Source: an uncultured Burkholderiales bacterium
Lineage (GTDB): Bacteria > Pseudomonadota > Gammaproteobacteria > Burkholderiales > Burkholderiaceae_D
DNA: 7,237 nucleotides
Direction of reading: 5' to 3'
Assembly (NCBI GenBank): GCA_937872165.1
Contig: CALMOR010000183.1
Location: 1,672 to 8,908 of the forward strand
How positions within the stretch are numbered: position 1 is the stretch's first letter; the number at the start of each line of letters is the position of its first letter. The position numbers were made by a program, and so were the translations under genes. Positions 1-7,074 of the stretch are shown piece by piece. The notes under the pieces were generated by a model. It made no database searches, was not told where the DNA came from, and saw only the letters and a program-made list of their open reading frames with translations.

Positions 1-1445
1 GGTCGCCACGCCTGCGTCGCGTGGTTGAACTGGTTGCGGTTGTAGTCGAATCCGCCGACCAGCGCGTGGATGGCGCCGTCGCGGACATTGGCCGCGATCA
101 AAGCGGCCTGCACGACCGGGAGCTCGATGACTTCCCACTCGTGCTTCGCGTTCTGCATGACGCGGATGACGGCGCCGCGCCGGATGTGCTTCGCCTGCGG
201 CGCCTTGTCGCCGAGTCCGGATGCCGCGAACTTCAGTCCGTCGCCGCTGACGTTGATGATCTGGTCGAGACGGGTCGCCCGAATCATCTTCGGCGTCGCC
301 TCGAGCACGACCGCCGAGAGGATGTCGTCGCTGTCCGGATGTTCGTTCAGCGCGTCCTCGACCTTCTCGTTGAAGTCTGCACCGTCGGTCGCAGGCAGGT
401 CGATGAACGCTTCCGGACCGCCGTAGCCGTGGCGACGCTCGTAGTCGAGCACGCCCGCGCGCAGTGATTCGTAGGCGGCGTTCTGCTCGCCGGACAGGAT
501 GGTCGTGTAGACGTTGATGCCGCGCCGATAGGTCTCGTCGTGGAACTGGTCCACGGCGACCTGGCGCGCCATCTCCGCGACGTACTCGGCGTGCACCGCG
601 AACGCTTCGGCTTCCATCTTGACGACCGGCGTCTGCATCCTCGCCGCCCTGTAGGCCGTCTCGTCGAGCACGCCGAGCTGCCGCATCCGGTCGAGCACGT
701 AAGACTGTCGCTCCTTGGCCCGCTTCGGATTGTCGACCGGGTTGGAAGTCGACGGCGCCTTGGGCAACCCCGCGAGCATCGCCGCCTCCGCAGGCGTCAC
801 GTCCTTCAGCGACTTGCCGAAATAAATGCGCGCGGCCGACCCGAATCCGTAGGCGTGGCGACCCAGGAAGATCTGGTTGATGTAGACCTCCAGGATCTGG
901 TCCTTCGAAAGATTGGCCTCGATCTTGAAGGTCAGCAGCGCCTCGTAGAACTTGCGGATGTAGCTCTGCTCGCTCGAGAGGTAGAAGTTGCGGGCGATCT
1001 GCTGCGTGATCGTCGACGCGCCCTGTCTTCGCCCTCCGCCGAAGAAGCTGCCGTTGACGAGATTGTTCACCGCCGCGCGGACCACCCCGAGATAGTCGAT
1101 GCCGCTGTGCTGGTAGAAGTGCTCGTCCTCGGCGGCGAGGATCGCCTGCTTCATCACGGTCGGCACGTCGCCGATGGCGACGATCGCGCGGCGCTCTTCG
1201 CCGAACTCCCCGATCAGCACGCCGTCGGCGGTGAAGACCCGCAACGGGAGCTTCGGCCGATAGTCGGTCAACGACTCGATCGAAGGGAGATTGCGGTACG
1301 CGAGCGCGGTCGCCAGCGCGACGATGCAGAAGAGCCCGACCGTTCCCGCCGCCGCGAGGCCCGCCATCCACGCGAGGACTCGCCATACCGGATGCAGGCG
1401 GCGCGACTGACTCGCTGGGGACGAAGGAACCGGGGAACTCGGCAT
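1..1445 (-). CDS. mrcA: Penicillin-binding protein 1A, bifunctional peptidoglycan glycosyltransferase/transpeptidase (3' end cut by window edge)
   Basis: Class A PBP that polymerises lipid II into glycan strands and cross-links the peptides; it is anchored in the inner membrane and acts in the periplasm. Reading the minus strand from the ATG at 1445 gives 481 codons before the edge. Visible in order: a short Ser/Pro-rich cytoplasmic tail (1-22), one membrane segment (about 23-48), then a family 51 glycosyltransferase domain with EDEHFYQHSGID at 106-117 (E106 the expected catalytic Glu) and GASTITQQ at 142-149. Next come the RRGINVYTT segment at 307-315 and an OB-like insert (about 378-445). 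ALVGGF at 461-466 opens the transpeptidase domain; the edge falls just before the expected SxxK serine. PBP1A proteins usually have about 770-850 residues, so roughly 60% is present. The ATG is the first start codon after an in-frame TAA at 1505-1503, but no clear Shine-Dalgarno precedes it. It lies 97 bases downstream of ppc on the same strand. Confidence 0.96.
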   Translation of the reverse strand, partial: MPSSPVPSSPASQSRRLHPVWRVLAWMAGLAAAGTVGLFCIVALATALAYRNLPSIESLTDYRPKLPLRVFTADGVLIGEFGEERRAIVAIGDVPTVMKQAILAAEDEHFYQHSGIDYLGVVRAAVNNLVNGSFFGGGRRQGASTITQQIARNFYLSSEQSYIRKFYEALLTFKIEANLSKDQILEVYINQIFLGRHAYGFGSAARIYFGKSLKDVTPAEAAMLAGLPKAPSTSNPVDNPKRAKERQSYVLDRMRQLGVLDETAYRAARMQTPVVKMEAEAFAVHAEYVAEMARQVAVDQFHDETYRRGINVYTTILSGEQNAAYESLRAGVLDYERRHGYGGPEAFIDLPATDGADFNEKVEDALNEHPDSDDILSAVVLEATPKMIRATRLDQIINVSGDGLKFAASGLGDKAPQAKHIRRGAVIRVMQNAKHEWEVIELPVVQAALIAANVRDGAIHALVGGFDYNRNQFNHATQAWR

Positions 1446-1491
1446 GCGCGAAGGCGGAGAGCGAGGCGGTCGCGCGGTCGATCGGCGCGGG

Positions 1492-1520
1492 CGGGACGCG
1501 AATTATATCCGTGCGTCCCG
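1492..1520 (-). promoter_or_regulatory. Candidate mrcA promoter -10 box inside a perfect inverted repeat
   Basis: On the minus strand a perfect TATAAT lies at 1507-1502, about 57 bases before the mrcA ATG. It is flanked symmetrically by the 8-bp arms CGGGACGC (1492-1499) and GCGTCCCG (1513-1520), which are exact reverse complements separated by 13 bases. No good -35 hexamer is visible at the right distance (CCGGAG at 17-base spacing), and there is no TGn extension. The symmetric arms around the box look like an operator, or the site of an activator that makes up for the missing -35. A chance palindrome in GC-rich DNA cannot be excluded. No T-run follows the second arm, so it does not look like a terminator for ppc. 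Confidence 0.4.
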
Positions 1521-1542
1521 GCAGCTCCGGGGCCGCGCCCCA

Positions 1543-4347
1543 TCAACCCGAGTTGCGCAAGCCCGCGGCCAGCCCGTTGATCGACATGTGGATGCCCCGA
1601 TGCATGCGATCGTCGGGTCCGCCGCTCTCGCCCCTCGTCCGGAACCGTCGCATCAGTTCGACCTGCAGATGGTTCAACGGATCGATGTACGGCAAGCGGT
1701 GCTCGATCGAACGCGCGAGGGCCGGGTTGCCCGCAAGACGCTCCGACGTCCCGGTGATCAGCGTCATCGCCGCCACCGTCCGCTTCCACTCGGCCCGGAT
1801 GCTGGCGAAGATGCGCTTCGCCAGCCGCGCATCCGGGACGAGCGCGACGTAGCGGGCCGCGATCGCGAGGTCGCTCTTGGCCATCACCATGTCCATGTTC
1901 GAGACGAGGGTCTCGAAGAACGGCCACGTCTTCGCCATCCTTCGCAGCAGCGCGACGCGGGCCGCGTAGCGCTTCGCTCCGGCCCGATCGTCCGGCCCGA
2001 GCCATTGCTCGACGGCGCTGCCGAAGCCGTACCACCCCGGCAACCCGACGCGGCTCTGCCCCCAGCTGAAGCCCCAGGGGATCGCCCGCAGATCCTCGAT
2101 CGCCTGCGACACCTTGCGCGACGCGGGACGCGACCCGATGTTGAGCTGGGCGATCTCGCTGATCGGCGTCGCCTTGAAGAAATAATCGGTGAACCCTTCG
2201 GTTTCGTAGACCAGCTTTCGGTAGGCCGCCATGCTGAAGGTCGAGAGGTCGCTCGCCGCCTCGAGAAAGCCGGACGGCGTGCTGCCCGAAGCCGGCAGCA
2301 GACTCGCCTCCAGCGTCGCGGCGACCAGCGTCTCGAGATTGCGTCGACCGATTTCGGCATTGGCGTACTTCGACGCGATCACTTCGCCCTGCTCGGTCAA
2401 CCGGATCTGTCCGTTCACCGTACCGGGAGGCTGCGCGACGATCGCCTGGTAGCTCGGTCCGCCCCCGCGTCCCACCGTGCCGCCCCTGCCGTGAAAGAGC
2501 CTCAGCTTCAGGCCATGGCGTTCCTTCATGGGCTCGAAGAGCTGTTTCAGCGCCGTCTCGGCGCAATACAACTCCCAGTTGCTGGTGAAGAATCCACCGT
2601 CCTTGTTGCTGTCGGAATAGCCGAGCATCACGTCCTGCTCGTTGCCTGATCGCACCAGCAGTTCGAGGATGCCCGGCAACGCGTAGAACTCGCGCATGAT
2701 CGGCGCTGCCCGGCGCAGGTCCGCGATCGTCTCGAACAGCGGGACCACGATCAGGTCCGCGACCGCGGCGCCCGGGTCCCGGGACCCGCCGAGCACGCCG
2801 TGCATCAACCCGCATTCCTTCTGCAGGATCAGGACCTCGAGCAGGTCGCTGACCGCTTCGGTATGCGAGATGATCGCGTGGCGGATCGCGCCGGCGCCGT
2901 ATCGATCCCGCCCTTTCCGCGCCGCGCGGAAGATGGCGAGCTCGTCGCGCGAATCCTGGCTGTAGTCCGCCTCGCCGACGAGGAGCCCGCGCGGCTCGCC
3001 GAGCAGGCGCATCAGCAACGCCACCTTGCCGGCTTCGTCCAGCGCGCCGTACCGCGTTTCCAGCCGCGCGACCGCGAGCAGTTCGGCGACGACCCGCTCG
3101 TGCCGATCGGAACTCTGGCGGAGGTCGATCGTCGCCAGATGGAAGCCGAAGACTTCGACCGCGCGGATCAGCGGTTTCAGGCGCGTCGCAGCCAGCGCGC
3201 CGCCGAAGTGGAGCTTCAGCGAGTCCTCGACGATCCGCAGATCGACGATCAGTTCGTCGGCGCCGCGGTAGGGCTCGCGCGGAGCGATCGCATGGCGGAG
3301 CGCCTCCGTTCCGGTGAGCGCCTTCAGGGTCCCGGCGAGGCGGGCGTATACCCCGATGAGCGACCGCCGGTACGGTTCGTCGGCGCGATGGGGACTGTCG
3401 TCTCCAGAGGCGTCGGCGAGCGCCTGCAATTCCGCCGTCACGGGCACCAGGATCGACGACATCGAAAGCTCGGAGCCGAGCTCGTGGACCTCGGTCAGGT
3501 AGAAACGAAGCGCGGTCTCGCACTGGCGCGCCAGCGCGATGTCGAGCGTCCCGGCCGTCACGTTCGGGTTGCCGTCCCGGTCGCCTCCGATCCAGTTGCC
3601 GATCCGGAAGAACGAAGGGACGACCTGCCCGGGCAGGCTCGCTTCGAGCATCTCGTACACACGCGGGATCTCGCGGAAGAACGTGCTTTGGTAATAAGCC
3701 AGCGCGTTGTCGATCTCGTTGGCGACGCTGAGCTTCGACGAGCGCAGCATCCGCGTCTGCCAGAGCTGCGTGACCCGAGCCCGGGTCTCCGCTTCGTGAG
3801 CCTGGCGCTGCGGCTCGGTCGCGATCGCTTCGCGGCGGGCTAGCAAGTGCGCGATCGAACGCTCCGCGTCCAGCACGCTCTGGCGCTGCACTTCGGTCGG
3901 ATGGGCCGTCAGCACCGGCGACAGGTAGGCGTGGGCGAGCAGATCGGCGATGCGGCGGTCGTCGACGCCGTGCTCGTGCATCCGTTCGAACGTCAAAGAC
4001 AGCATTCCATCGACCTGGACGCCTGCGGCTTCGTCGGCGCGCAGTCGCCTGACATTGTCGCGGTCCTCGGCGAGGTTGGCGAGGTGCGAGAAATAGCTGA
4101 AGGCCCGGACCACCGAAACCGCCTGATCGAGGGAAAGCTCGATCAGCAGGCGGTCGAGCGCCCGGCCCGCCTTCGCATCCTTCGAGATGCGGAACGCCAC
4201 CGCGAGTTGACGGATGCGCTCGATCAGGTCGTACGCGGCGTCGCCCTCCTGTTCGCGGATCACGTCGCCGAGGATGCGTCCGAGGAAACGGATGTCCTCG
4301 ATCAGGGGCCGGTTCTTGTCCTGCGAATTCCGTTTCGAGCGCGGCAT
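1543..4347 (-). CDS. ppc: Phosphoenolpyruvate carboxylase, complete
   Basis: Cytoplasmic enzyme (EC 4.1.1.31) that carboxylates PEP with bicarbonate to oxaloacetate, refilling the TCA cycle. The product has 934 residues, somewhat longer than the 883 of E. coli, and is full length. Signature segments: LTAHPTE at 146-152 (H149 catalytic), GGDRDGNP at 254-261, LGYSDSNKDGG at 575-585, FHGRGGTVGRGGGP at 618-631 (H619 and the Arg/Gly-rich PEP and bicarbonate site), TEQGE at 651-655, IGSRPASRK at 737-745, and the C-terminal RNSG (931-934), equivalent to the RNTG end of E. coli PEPC. The RNSG asparagine and the GRGGGP arginine belong to the known aspartate-inhibition site, so aspartate feedback is likely (inference). 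The N-terminal stretch from residue 16 matches the family. The ATG at 4347 is the only ATG or GTG between an in-frame TGA (4386-4384) and that conserved block; its ribosome-binding site is weak. The stop is TGA at 1545-1543. Its neighbours suggest no special partner. Confidence 0.98.
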   Translation of the reverse strand: MPRSKRNSQDKNRPLIEDIRFLGRILGDVIREQEGDAAYDLIERIRQLAVAFRISKDAKAGRALDRLLIELSLDQAVSVVRAFSYFSHLANLAEDRDNVRRLRADEAAGVQVDGMLSLTFERMHEHGVDDRRIADLLAHAYLSPVLTAHPTEVQRQSVLDAERSIAHLLARREAIATEPQRQAHEAETRARVTQLWQTRMLRSSKLSVANEIDNALAYYQSTFFREIPRVYEMLEASLPGQVVPSFFRIGNWIGGDRDGNPNVTAGTLDIALARQCETALRFYLTEVHELGSELSMSSILVPVTAELQALADASGDDSPHRADEPYRRSLIGVYARLAGTLKALTGTEALRHAIAPREPYRGADELIVDLRIVEDSLKLHFGGALAATRLKPLIRAVEVFGFHLATIDLRQSSDRHERVVAELLAVARLETRYGALDEAGKVALLMRLLGEPRGLLVGEADYSQDSRDELAIFRAARKGRDRYGAGAIRHAIISHTEAVSDLLEVLILQKECGLMHGVLGGSRDPGAAVADLIVVPLFETIADLRRAAPIMREFYALPGILELLVRSGNEQDVMLGYSDSNKDGGFFTSNWELYCAETALKQLFEPMKERHGLKLRLFHGRGGTVGRGGGPSYQAIVAQPPGTVNGQIRLTEQGEVIASKYANAEIGRRNLETLVAATLEASLLPASGSTPSGFLEAASDLSTFSMAAYRKLVYETEGFTDYFFKATPISEIAQLNIGSRPASRKVSQAIEDLRAIPWGFSWGQSRVGLPGWYGFGSAVEQWLGPDDRAGAKRYAARVALLRRMAKTWPFFETLVSNMDMVMAKSDLAIAARYVALVPDARLAKRIFASIRAEWKRTVAAMTLITGTSERLAGNPALARSIEHRLPYIDPLNHLQVELMRRFRTRGESGGPDDRMHRGIHMSINGLAAGLRNSG

Positions 4348-4457
4348 CAGTCGTCTGGTCGATTTCGAATCCGGTGCGAACCGTCAGTGTTGCACAGGCA
4401 TCAGGTTTTGCCGGGCAACGTCGAAGGAAGAGGGGATTTCGCGTGCCCGAATGGTCG

Positions 4458-4486
4458 ATTTGAAAGCGGAAAACGGGTTTGTTCAA
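4458..4486 (-). promoter_or_regulatory. Candidate sigma-70-type promoter for ppc
   Basis: On the minus strand TTGAAC (4486-4481; 4 of 6 matches to TTGACA) is followed after exactly 17 bases by TCAAAT (4463-4458; 4 of 6 to TATAAT). Transcription would start near 4451 and give a leader of about 100 bases before the ppc ATG. The match is moderate. An alternative is the extended-type TGC-TTTAAA box slightly further upstream, near 4500-4492, which has no usable -35. Confidence 0.3.
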
Positions 4487-4569
4487 CGCGTTTTAAAGCA
4501 TGGTCGCTGCTTAGTATCCGTGCATTCGAAGCTTCTGTTGTTTTTGCACAGAGCCTCCTGTCGCAATCC

Positions 4570-4599
4570 TTTACAGCGTCGAAACACTGTTGCTAGCAT
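4570..4599 (+). promoter_or_regulatory. Candidate promoter for the pilMNOP operon
   Basis: TTTACA (4570-4575; 5 of 6 matches to TTGACA) lies 18 bases upstream of TAGCAT (4594-4599; 4 of 6 to TATAAT). TAGCAT is directly preceded by TGC, so it forms an extended -10. Transcription would start near 4606 and give a leader of about 108 bases. The extended -10 overlaps a perfect 8-bp palindrome, TGCTAGCA (4591-4598). A second, weaker pair lies just downstream: TTGATG (4600-4605) and TCTAAA (4624-4629), also 18 bases apart. I see no sigma-54 GG/GC pair at the required spacing. Confidence 0.4.
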
Positions 4600-4621
4600 T
4601 TGATGACCAATCGAGCTATGC

Positions 4622-4658
4622 ACTCTAAACCCTCGAAAATAATAGATTTTTCTAGAGT
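4622..4658 (+). other. Possible AT-rich hairpin in the pilM leader
   Basis: ACTCTA (4622-4627) pairs exactly with TAGAGT (4653-4658). Inside, GAAAA (4635-4639) pairs with TTTTC (4648-4652), leaving an unpaired AACCCTC on the 5' side and an 8-base loop. The structure lies in the predicted untranslated leader, about 55 bases before the pilM start. The inner stem is A/T-only apart from one G-C pair, so stability is modest. It does not have the GC stem plus T-run of an intrinsic terminator. Confidence 0.25.
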
Positions 4659-4701
4659 TTCTCACTCCCCATGCTAAGAATTTTGCTTAGGCGGAACGCC
4701 C

Positions 4702-4716
4702 GGAGGACGCGCTTTG
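4702..4716 (+). promoter_or_regulatory. Strong Shine-Dalgarno with TTG start of pilM
   Basis: GGAGG at 4702-4706 sits 7 bases before TTG at 4714-4716. The spacing and strength decide the start: the first in-frame ATG (4759, Met16) would drop the conserved N-terminal segment before the IGLDLSSSSVK motif and has no comparable ribosome-binding site. Confidence 0.8.
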
Positions 4717-5793
4717 GCGTTTGATCTGGGCGCCCTCTTTTCGTCGAAGAATCCGCCGATGATCGGCCTCGACCTCAGCTCGTCGAGCGTCAAGGTGGTC
4801 GAGCTCGGCGGCACGGCGGAAAGCGGCTTCCGGCTGGAACGCTATGCCATCGAGCCGCTGCCGAAGGGTGCCATCTCGGACGGCAACATCGAGAACATCG
4901 AAGCCGTTTCGGAGGCGGTTCGTCGCGCCGTCCGCAAGAGCGGTACACGGGCCCGCAACGTCGCACTCGCGCTTCCCAGTGCCGCGGTCATCACCAAGAA
5001 GATCATCCTCCCGGGCGGCCTCTCGGAGGAGTCGCTCGAGGTTCAGGTCGAGAGCGAGGCCAACCAGTACATCCCCTTCGCGCTCGACGAGGTCAGTCTC
5101 GACTTCAGCGTGATCGGCCCGGCGCCCAATTCGCCCGAGGACGTCGAGCTGCTGCTCGCGGCCTCGCGTAAGGAAAAGGTCGAGGATCGCGTCGCCGTGG
5201 CCCAGGCCGCGGGCCTCAGGGCCATCATCATGGACATCGAGTCGCACGCGACGCGGGCGACTGCCGACCGCGTCATCCGCCTGATGCCGAACGAAGGCGA
5301 CGGACAGATCGTGGCGCTGTTCCTGATCGGCGCTTCGACCACCACCATCGCCGTCACGCTGAACGACCAGCCGATCTACGAGCGCGAACAGGCGTTCGGC
5401 GGCAACCAGCTGACGCAGGACATCGCGCGCGCCTACGGCCTGTCCGCCGAGGAGGCCGAAGCCAAGAAGCGCACCGGCGACCTGCCCGAGAACTACGATC
5501 GCGACCTGTTGCAGCCGTTCGCCGACAACATCGCCCTCGAAGTCACCCGCGCCTTGCAGTTCTTCTTCACGTCGACGCCGTACAGCCGGGTCGACCAGAT
5601 CCTGCTCGCCGGCGGTTGCGCCGTCATCCCCGGTCTCGTCGACGTCGTCGGCACGCGCAGTCAGGCCGCGACCTCGATCCTCAATCCGTTCAAGGGAATG
5701 GATCTCGGCGCCGGCATCCGCGAGAAGCAGGCGCGGCTCGATTCGCCGTCCCTGGTCGTGGCCACCGGCCTCGCGATGCGGAGGTCCGGCTGA
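4714..5793 (+). CDS. pilM: Type IV pilus assembly protein PilM (actin-like ATPase fold)
   Basis: Cytoplasmic, FtsA/actin-like component of the type IV pilus alignment complex; in the family it binds the N-terminal tail of PilN and links the membrane complex to the motor side. The product has 359 residues, a normal length. Residues 16-31 hold MIGLDLSSSSVKVVEL, the phosphate-1 motif with D20. A typical PilM block follows with SEANQYIPF and LDEVSLDFSVIGP. The phosphate-2 region reads FLIGASTTT (203-211), where the family usually has an Asp in place of L204. REQAFGGNQLTQDIARAYGL and KKRTGDLPENY follow. LLAGGC (297-302) with AVIPGL is the adenosine-binding motif, and the protein ends in VVATGLAMRRSG. 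Start is TTG with a strong Shine-Dalgarno. It is the first gene of the pil operon and overlaps pilN by one base (TGATG at 5791-5795). Whether it hydrolyses ATP cannot be told from the sequence. Confidence 0.96.
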   Translation: MAFDLGALFSSKNPPMIGLDLSSSSVKVVELGGTAESGFRLERYAIEPLPKGAISDGNIENIEAVSEAVRRAVRKSGTRARNVALALPSAAVITKKIILPGGLSEESLEVQVESEANQYIPFALDEVSLDFSVIGPAPNSPEDVELLLAASRKEKVEDRVAVAQAAGLRAIIMDIESHATRATADRVIRLMPNEGDGQIVALFLIGASTTTIAVTLNDQPIYEREQAFGGNQLTQDIARAYGLSAEEAEAKKRTGDLPENYDRDLLQPFADNIALEVTRALQFFFTSTPYSRVDQILLAGGCAVIPGLVDVVGTRSQAATSILNPFKGMDLGAGIREKQARLDSPSLVVATGLAMRRSG

Positions 5794-6419
5794 TGGTCCG
5801 CATCAACCTGCTGCCGCACCGCGCGGAGAAACGTGCGCAGCGGCGCCGCGACTTCTACGTGCTGATGGGTCTCGCGTTCGGCGCCGCCGTGGTCGTCGCG
5901 ATCGCGGTCGCGTTCGTCATCAACGGATACATCGGCGTCCAGAACGATCGCAACGAGTTCATCAAGACCGAGAACAAGAAGCTCGACGAACAGATCAAGG
6001 AGATCGCGTCGCTGCGTCAGGACCTCGACAGCCTCCGCGCGAGGCAACAAGCCGTCGAGGACCTGCAGGCCGACCGCAACCTGCCGGTCCATCTGCTGGA
6101 CGAGCTGGTCAAGCAGGTCCCCGAAGGCGTCTATCTGCAGAGCCTCAAGCAGGACAACCTCAAGGTCCAGCTGATCGGCCTCGCGCAGTCCAACGAGCGC
6201 GTCTCGGAACTGCTGCGCAATCTCATCGGTGCCTCGGTGTGGGTGAGTGCGCCGGAACTCGTCGAGATCAAGGTCGCGCCGATCGGTCGGGACAACAAGC
6301 GCCTCTTCCAGTTCACGATGAACGTGACCATCAATCGACCGCGCGACGGGAAGACCGTGCCGGCGACGCCGGTCAAGGCCGCCGCCGCGAGCGCGACGAC
6401 CGTCGCGGCCAAACCGTAA
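5793..6419 (+). CDS. pilN: Type IV pilus assembly protein PilN
   Basis: Inner-membrane protein of the pilus alignment complex; its cytoplasmic tail docks into PilM and its periplasmic domain pairs with PilO. The product has 208 residues. The tail carries INLLPHR (4-10), the known PilM-binding signature. A basic stretch, EKRAQRRRD (12-20), then fixes the N-terminus inside the cell. One membrane segment spans about 22-43. A charged, heptad-like coiled coil follows (about 50-95), then a compact periplasmic domain with VPEGVYLQSLKQ and, near the end, RLFQFTMNVTI. The last 25 or so residues are Ala/Thr/Lys-rich and probably disordered. The ATG at 5793 shares its A with the pilM stop and has GGAGGT at 5780-5785, 7 bases upstream. 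The reading frame is open further upstream inside pilM, but INLLP at the extreme N-terminus and the Shine-Dalgarno fix this start. Confidence 0.95.
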   Translation: MVRINLLPHRAEKRAQRRRDFYVLMGLAFGAAVVVAIAVAFVINGYIGVQNDRNEFIKTENKKLDEQIKEIASLRQDLDSLRARQQAVEDLQADRNLPVHLLDELVKQVPEGVYLQSLKQDNLKVQLIGLAQSNERVSELLRNLIGASVWVSAPELVEIKVAPIGRDNKRLFQFTMNVTINRPRDGKTVPATPVKAAAASATTVAAKP

Positions 6420-6429
6420 GCGCACGAAC

Positions 6430-7074
6430 ATGGCCTCTGTCAATCTCACGAGTTATGTCGATCAGTTCCGCAACCTCAACACGCGCGACGTGTCGACCTG
6501 GCCGATCGTCCCCCGCGTGACCGCGGTGATTGTCGTCATCGCCGTGGTACTGCTGGTCGGCTGGTACTTCTACTGGAGCGACCAGCTCGCCGAGCTGCAG
6601 AAGGGCGAGGACGACGAGACGCAGCTCAAGGTGCAGTACAAGGACAAGCTGCAGCAGGCGGTCAACCTGGAGCCGCTCAAGAAGCAGAAGGAGCTCGCCA
6701 CGCAGTACGTCGCGCGACTGGAGAAGCAGTTGCCGAGCAAGTCCGAAATGGACGCGCTGCTGTCGGACATCAATCAGGCCGGCATCGGCCGCGGCCTTCA
6801 GTTCGAACTGTTCCGTCCGGGTCAGGCCGTGGTCCGCGACTACTACGCGGAGTTGCCGATCAACGTGCGGCTGATCGGCAGCTATCACGACATCGCCGCC
6901 TTCACGAGCGACATCGCCAGCCTGCCTCGCATCGTGACGCTGAACAATCTCAGCATCGGCATGCCGCCGAATGCCACGACCCCGCTGACCCTGGAGGCGG
7001 TCGCGAAGACGTTCCGCTATCTCGATCAGGAAGAGATCGCCGCCCAACGCAAGGCACCGAAGGCGGCCAAGTGA
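6430..7074 (+). CDS. pilO: Type IV pilus assembly protein PilO
   Basis: Inner-membrane partner of PilN. The PilN-PilO pair carries PilP in the periplasm and aligns the secretin with the motor. The product has 214 residues, typical for the family. It has a short cytoplasmic N-terminus (1-29), one membrane segment (about 30-49, ending in the aromatic GWYFYW), a long charged coiled coil (about 50-100) and then the ferredoxin-like domain. The domain begins at LPSKSEMDALLSDINQAG (101-118), continues with GLQFELFRPG (122-131) and ELPINVRLIGSYHDIAAF (141-158), and ends with LPRIVTLNNLSI (165-176). These three blocks are the usual PilO signature. The C-terminus is Lys/Ala-rich. The ATG lies 10 bases after the pilN stop. 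The ribosome-binding site is weak, so translation may depend on coupling from pilN (inference). Its TGA shares a base with the pilP ATG. Confidence 0.95.
   Translation: MASVNLTSYVDQFRNLNTRDVSTWPIVPRVTAVIVVIAVVLLVGWYFYWSDQLAELQKGEDDETQLKVQYKDKLQQAVNLEPLKKQKELATQYVARLEKQLPSKSEMDALLSDINQAGIGRGLQFELFRPGQAVVRDYYAELPINVRLIGSYHDIAAFTSDIASLPRIVTLNNLSIGMPPNATTPLTLEAVAKTFRYLDQEEIAAQRKAPKAAK

Larger units (their letters stand above)
4348..4713. other. Divergent intergenic region between ppc and pilM
   Basis: This 366-base region separates two genes read away from each other, so it should hold both promoters. Its pilM-proximal part is strikingly AT-rich: by hand count 4591-4690 is 38% GC, while the first part of pilM (4741-4800) is about 62%. 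It contains candidate promoters in each direction, several short palindromes (GAAGCTTC at 4528-4535, TGCTAGCA at 4591-4598) and a possible leader hairpin (4622-4658). I see no convincing small gene. A 60-codon minus-strand reading frame at 4665-4483 has no recognisable motif and no ribosome-binding site that I could support. I see no tRNA or known riboswitch. Confidence 0.8.

Noticed and set aside
1529..1541. Hairpin GGGGC-CGC-GCCCC just after the ppc stop as a terminator
   Set aside because: The stem has only 5 bp and no T-run follows on the minus strand. Such short GC hairpins are common by chance at this base composition.
2800..3843. Long plus-strand open frames antisense to ppc and mrcA (for example 540-1580, 1444-2649, 2800-3843)
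   Set aside because: Arg/Asp/Leu-rich compositions typical of antisense shadows; no motifs, and the opposite strand carries clearly conserved enzymes.
1268..4486. A 1072-codon open frame on the minus strand covering all of ppc in another frame
   Set aside because: It is out of frame with ppc, and its translation is mainly Arg, Pro, Gly and Ala without any family motif. This is the expected stop-poor shadow frame of a long GC-rich gene.
4483..4665. Possible 60-residue minus-strand gene in the AT-rich intergenic region
   Set aside because: No recognisable domain, no supporting ribosome-binding site that I could see, and it overlaps the likely promoters of both flanking genes.
5616..5792. Upstream extension of the pilN frame into pilM, giving a longer protein
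   Set aside because: The added part is an Arg-rich shadow of pilM. The INLLP motif and the Shine-Dalgarno at 5780-5785 place the true start at 5793.
5661..7047. Minus-strand open frames across pilN and pilO (5661-6449, 6373-7047)
   Set aside because: Leu/Arg/Asp-rich antisense translations of the coiled-coil pil genes, with no motif of their own.
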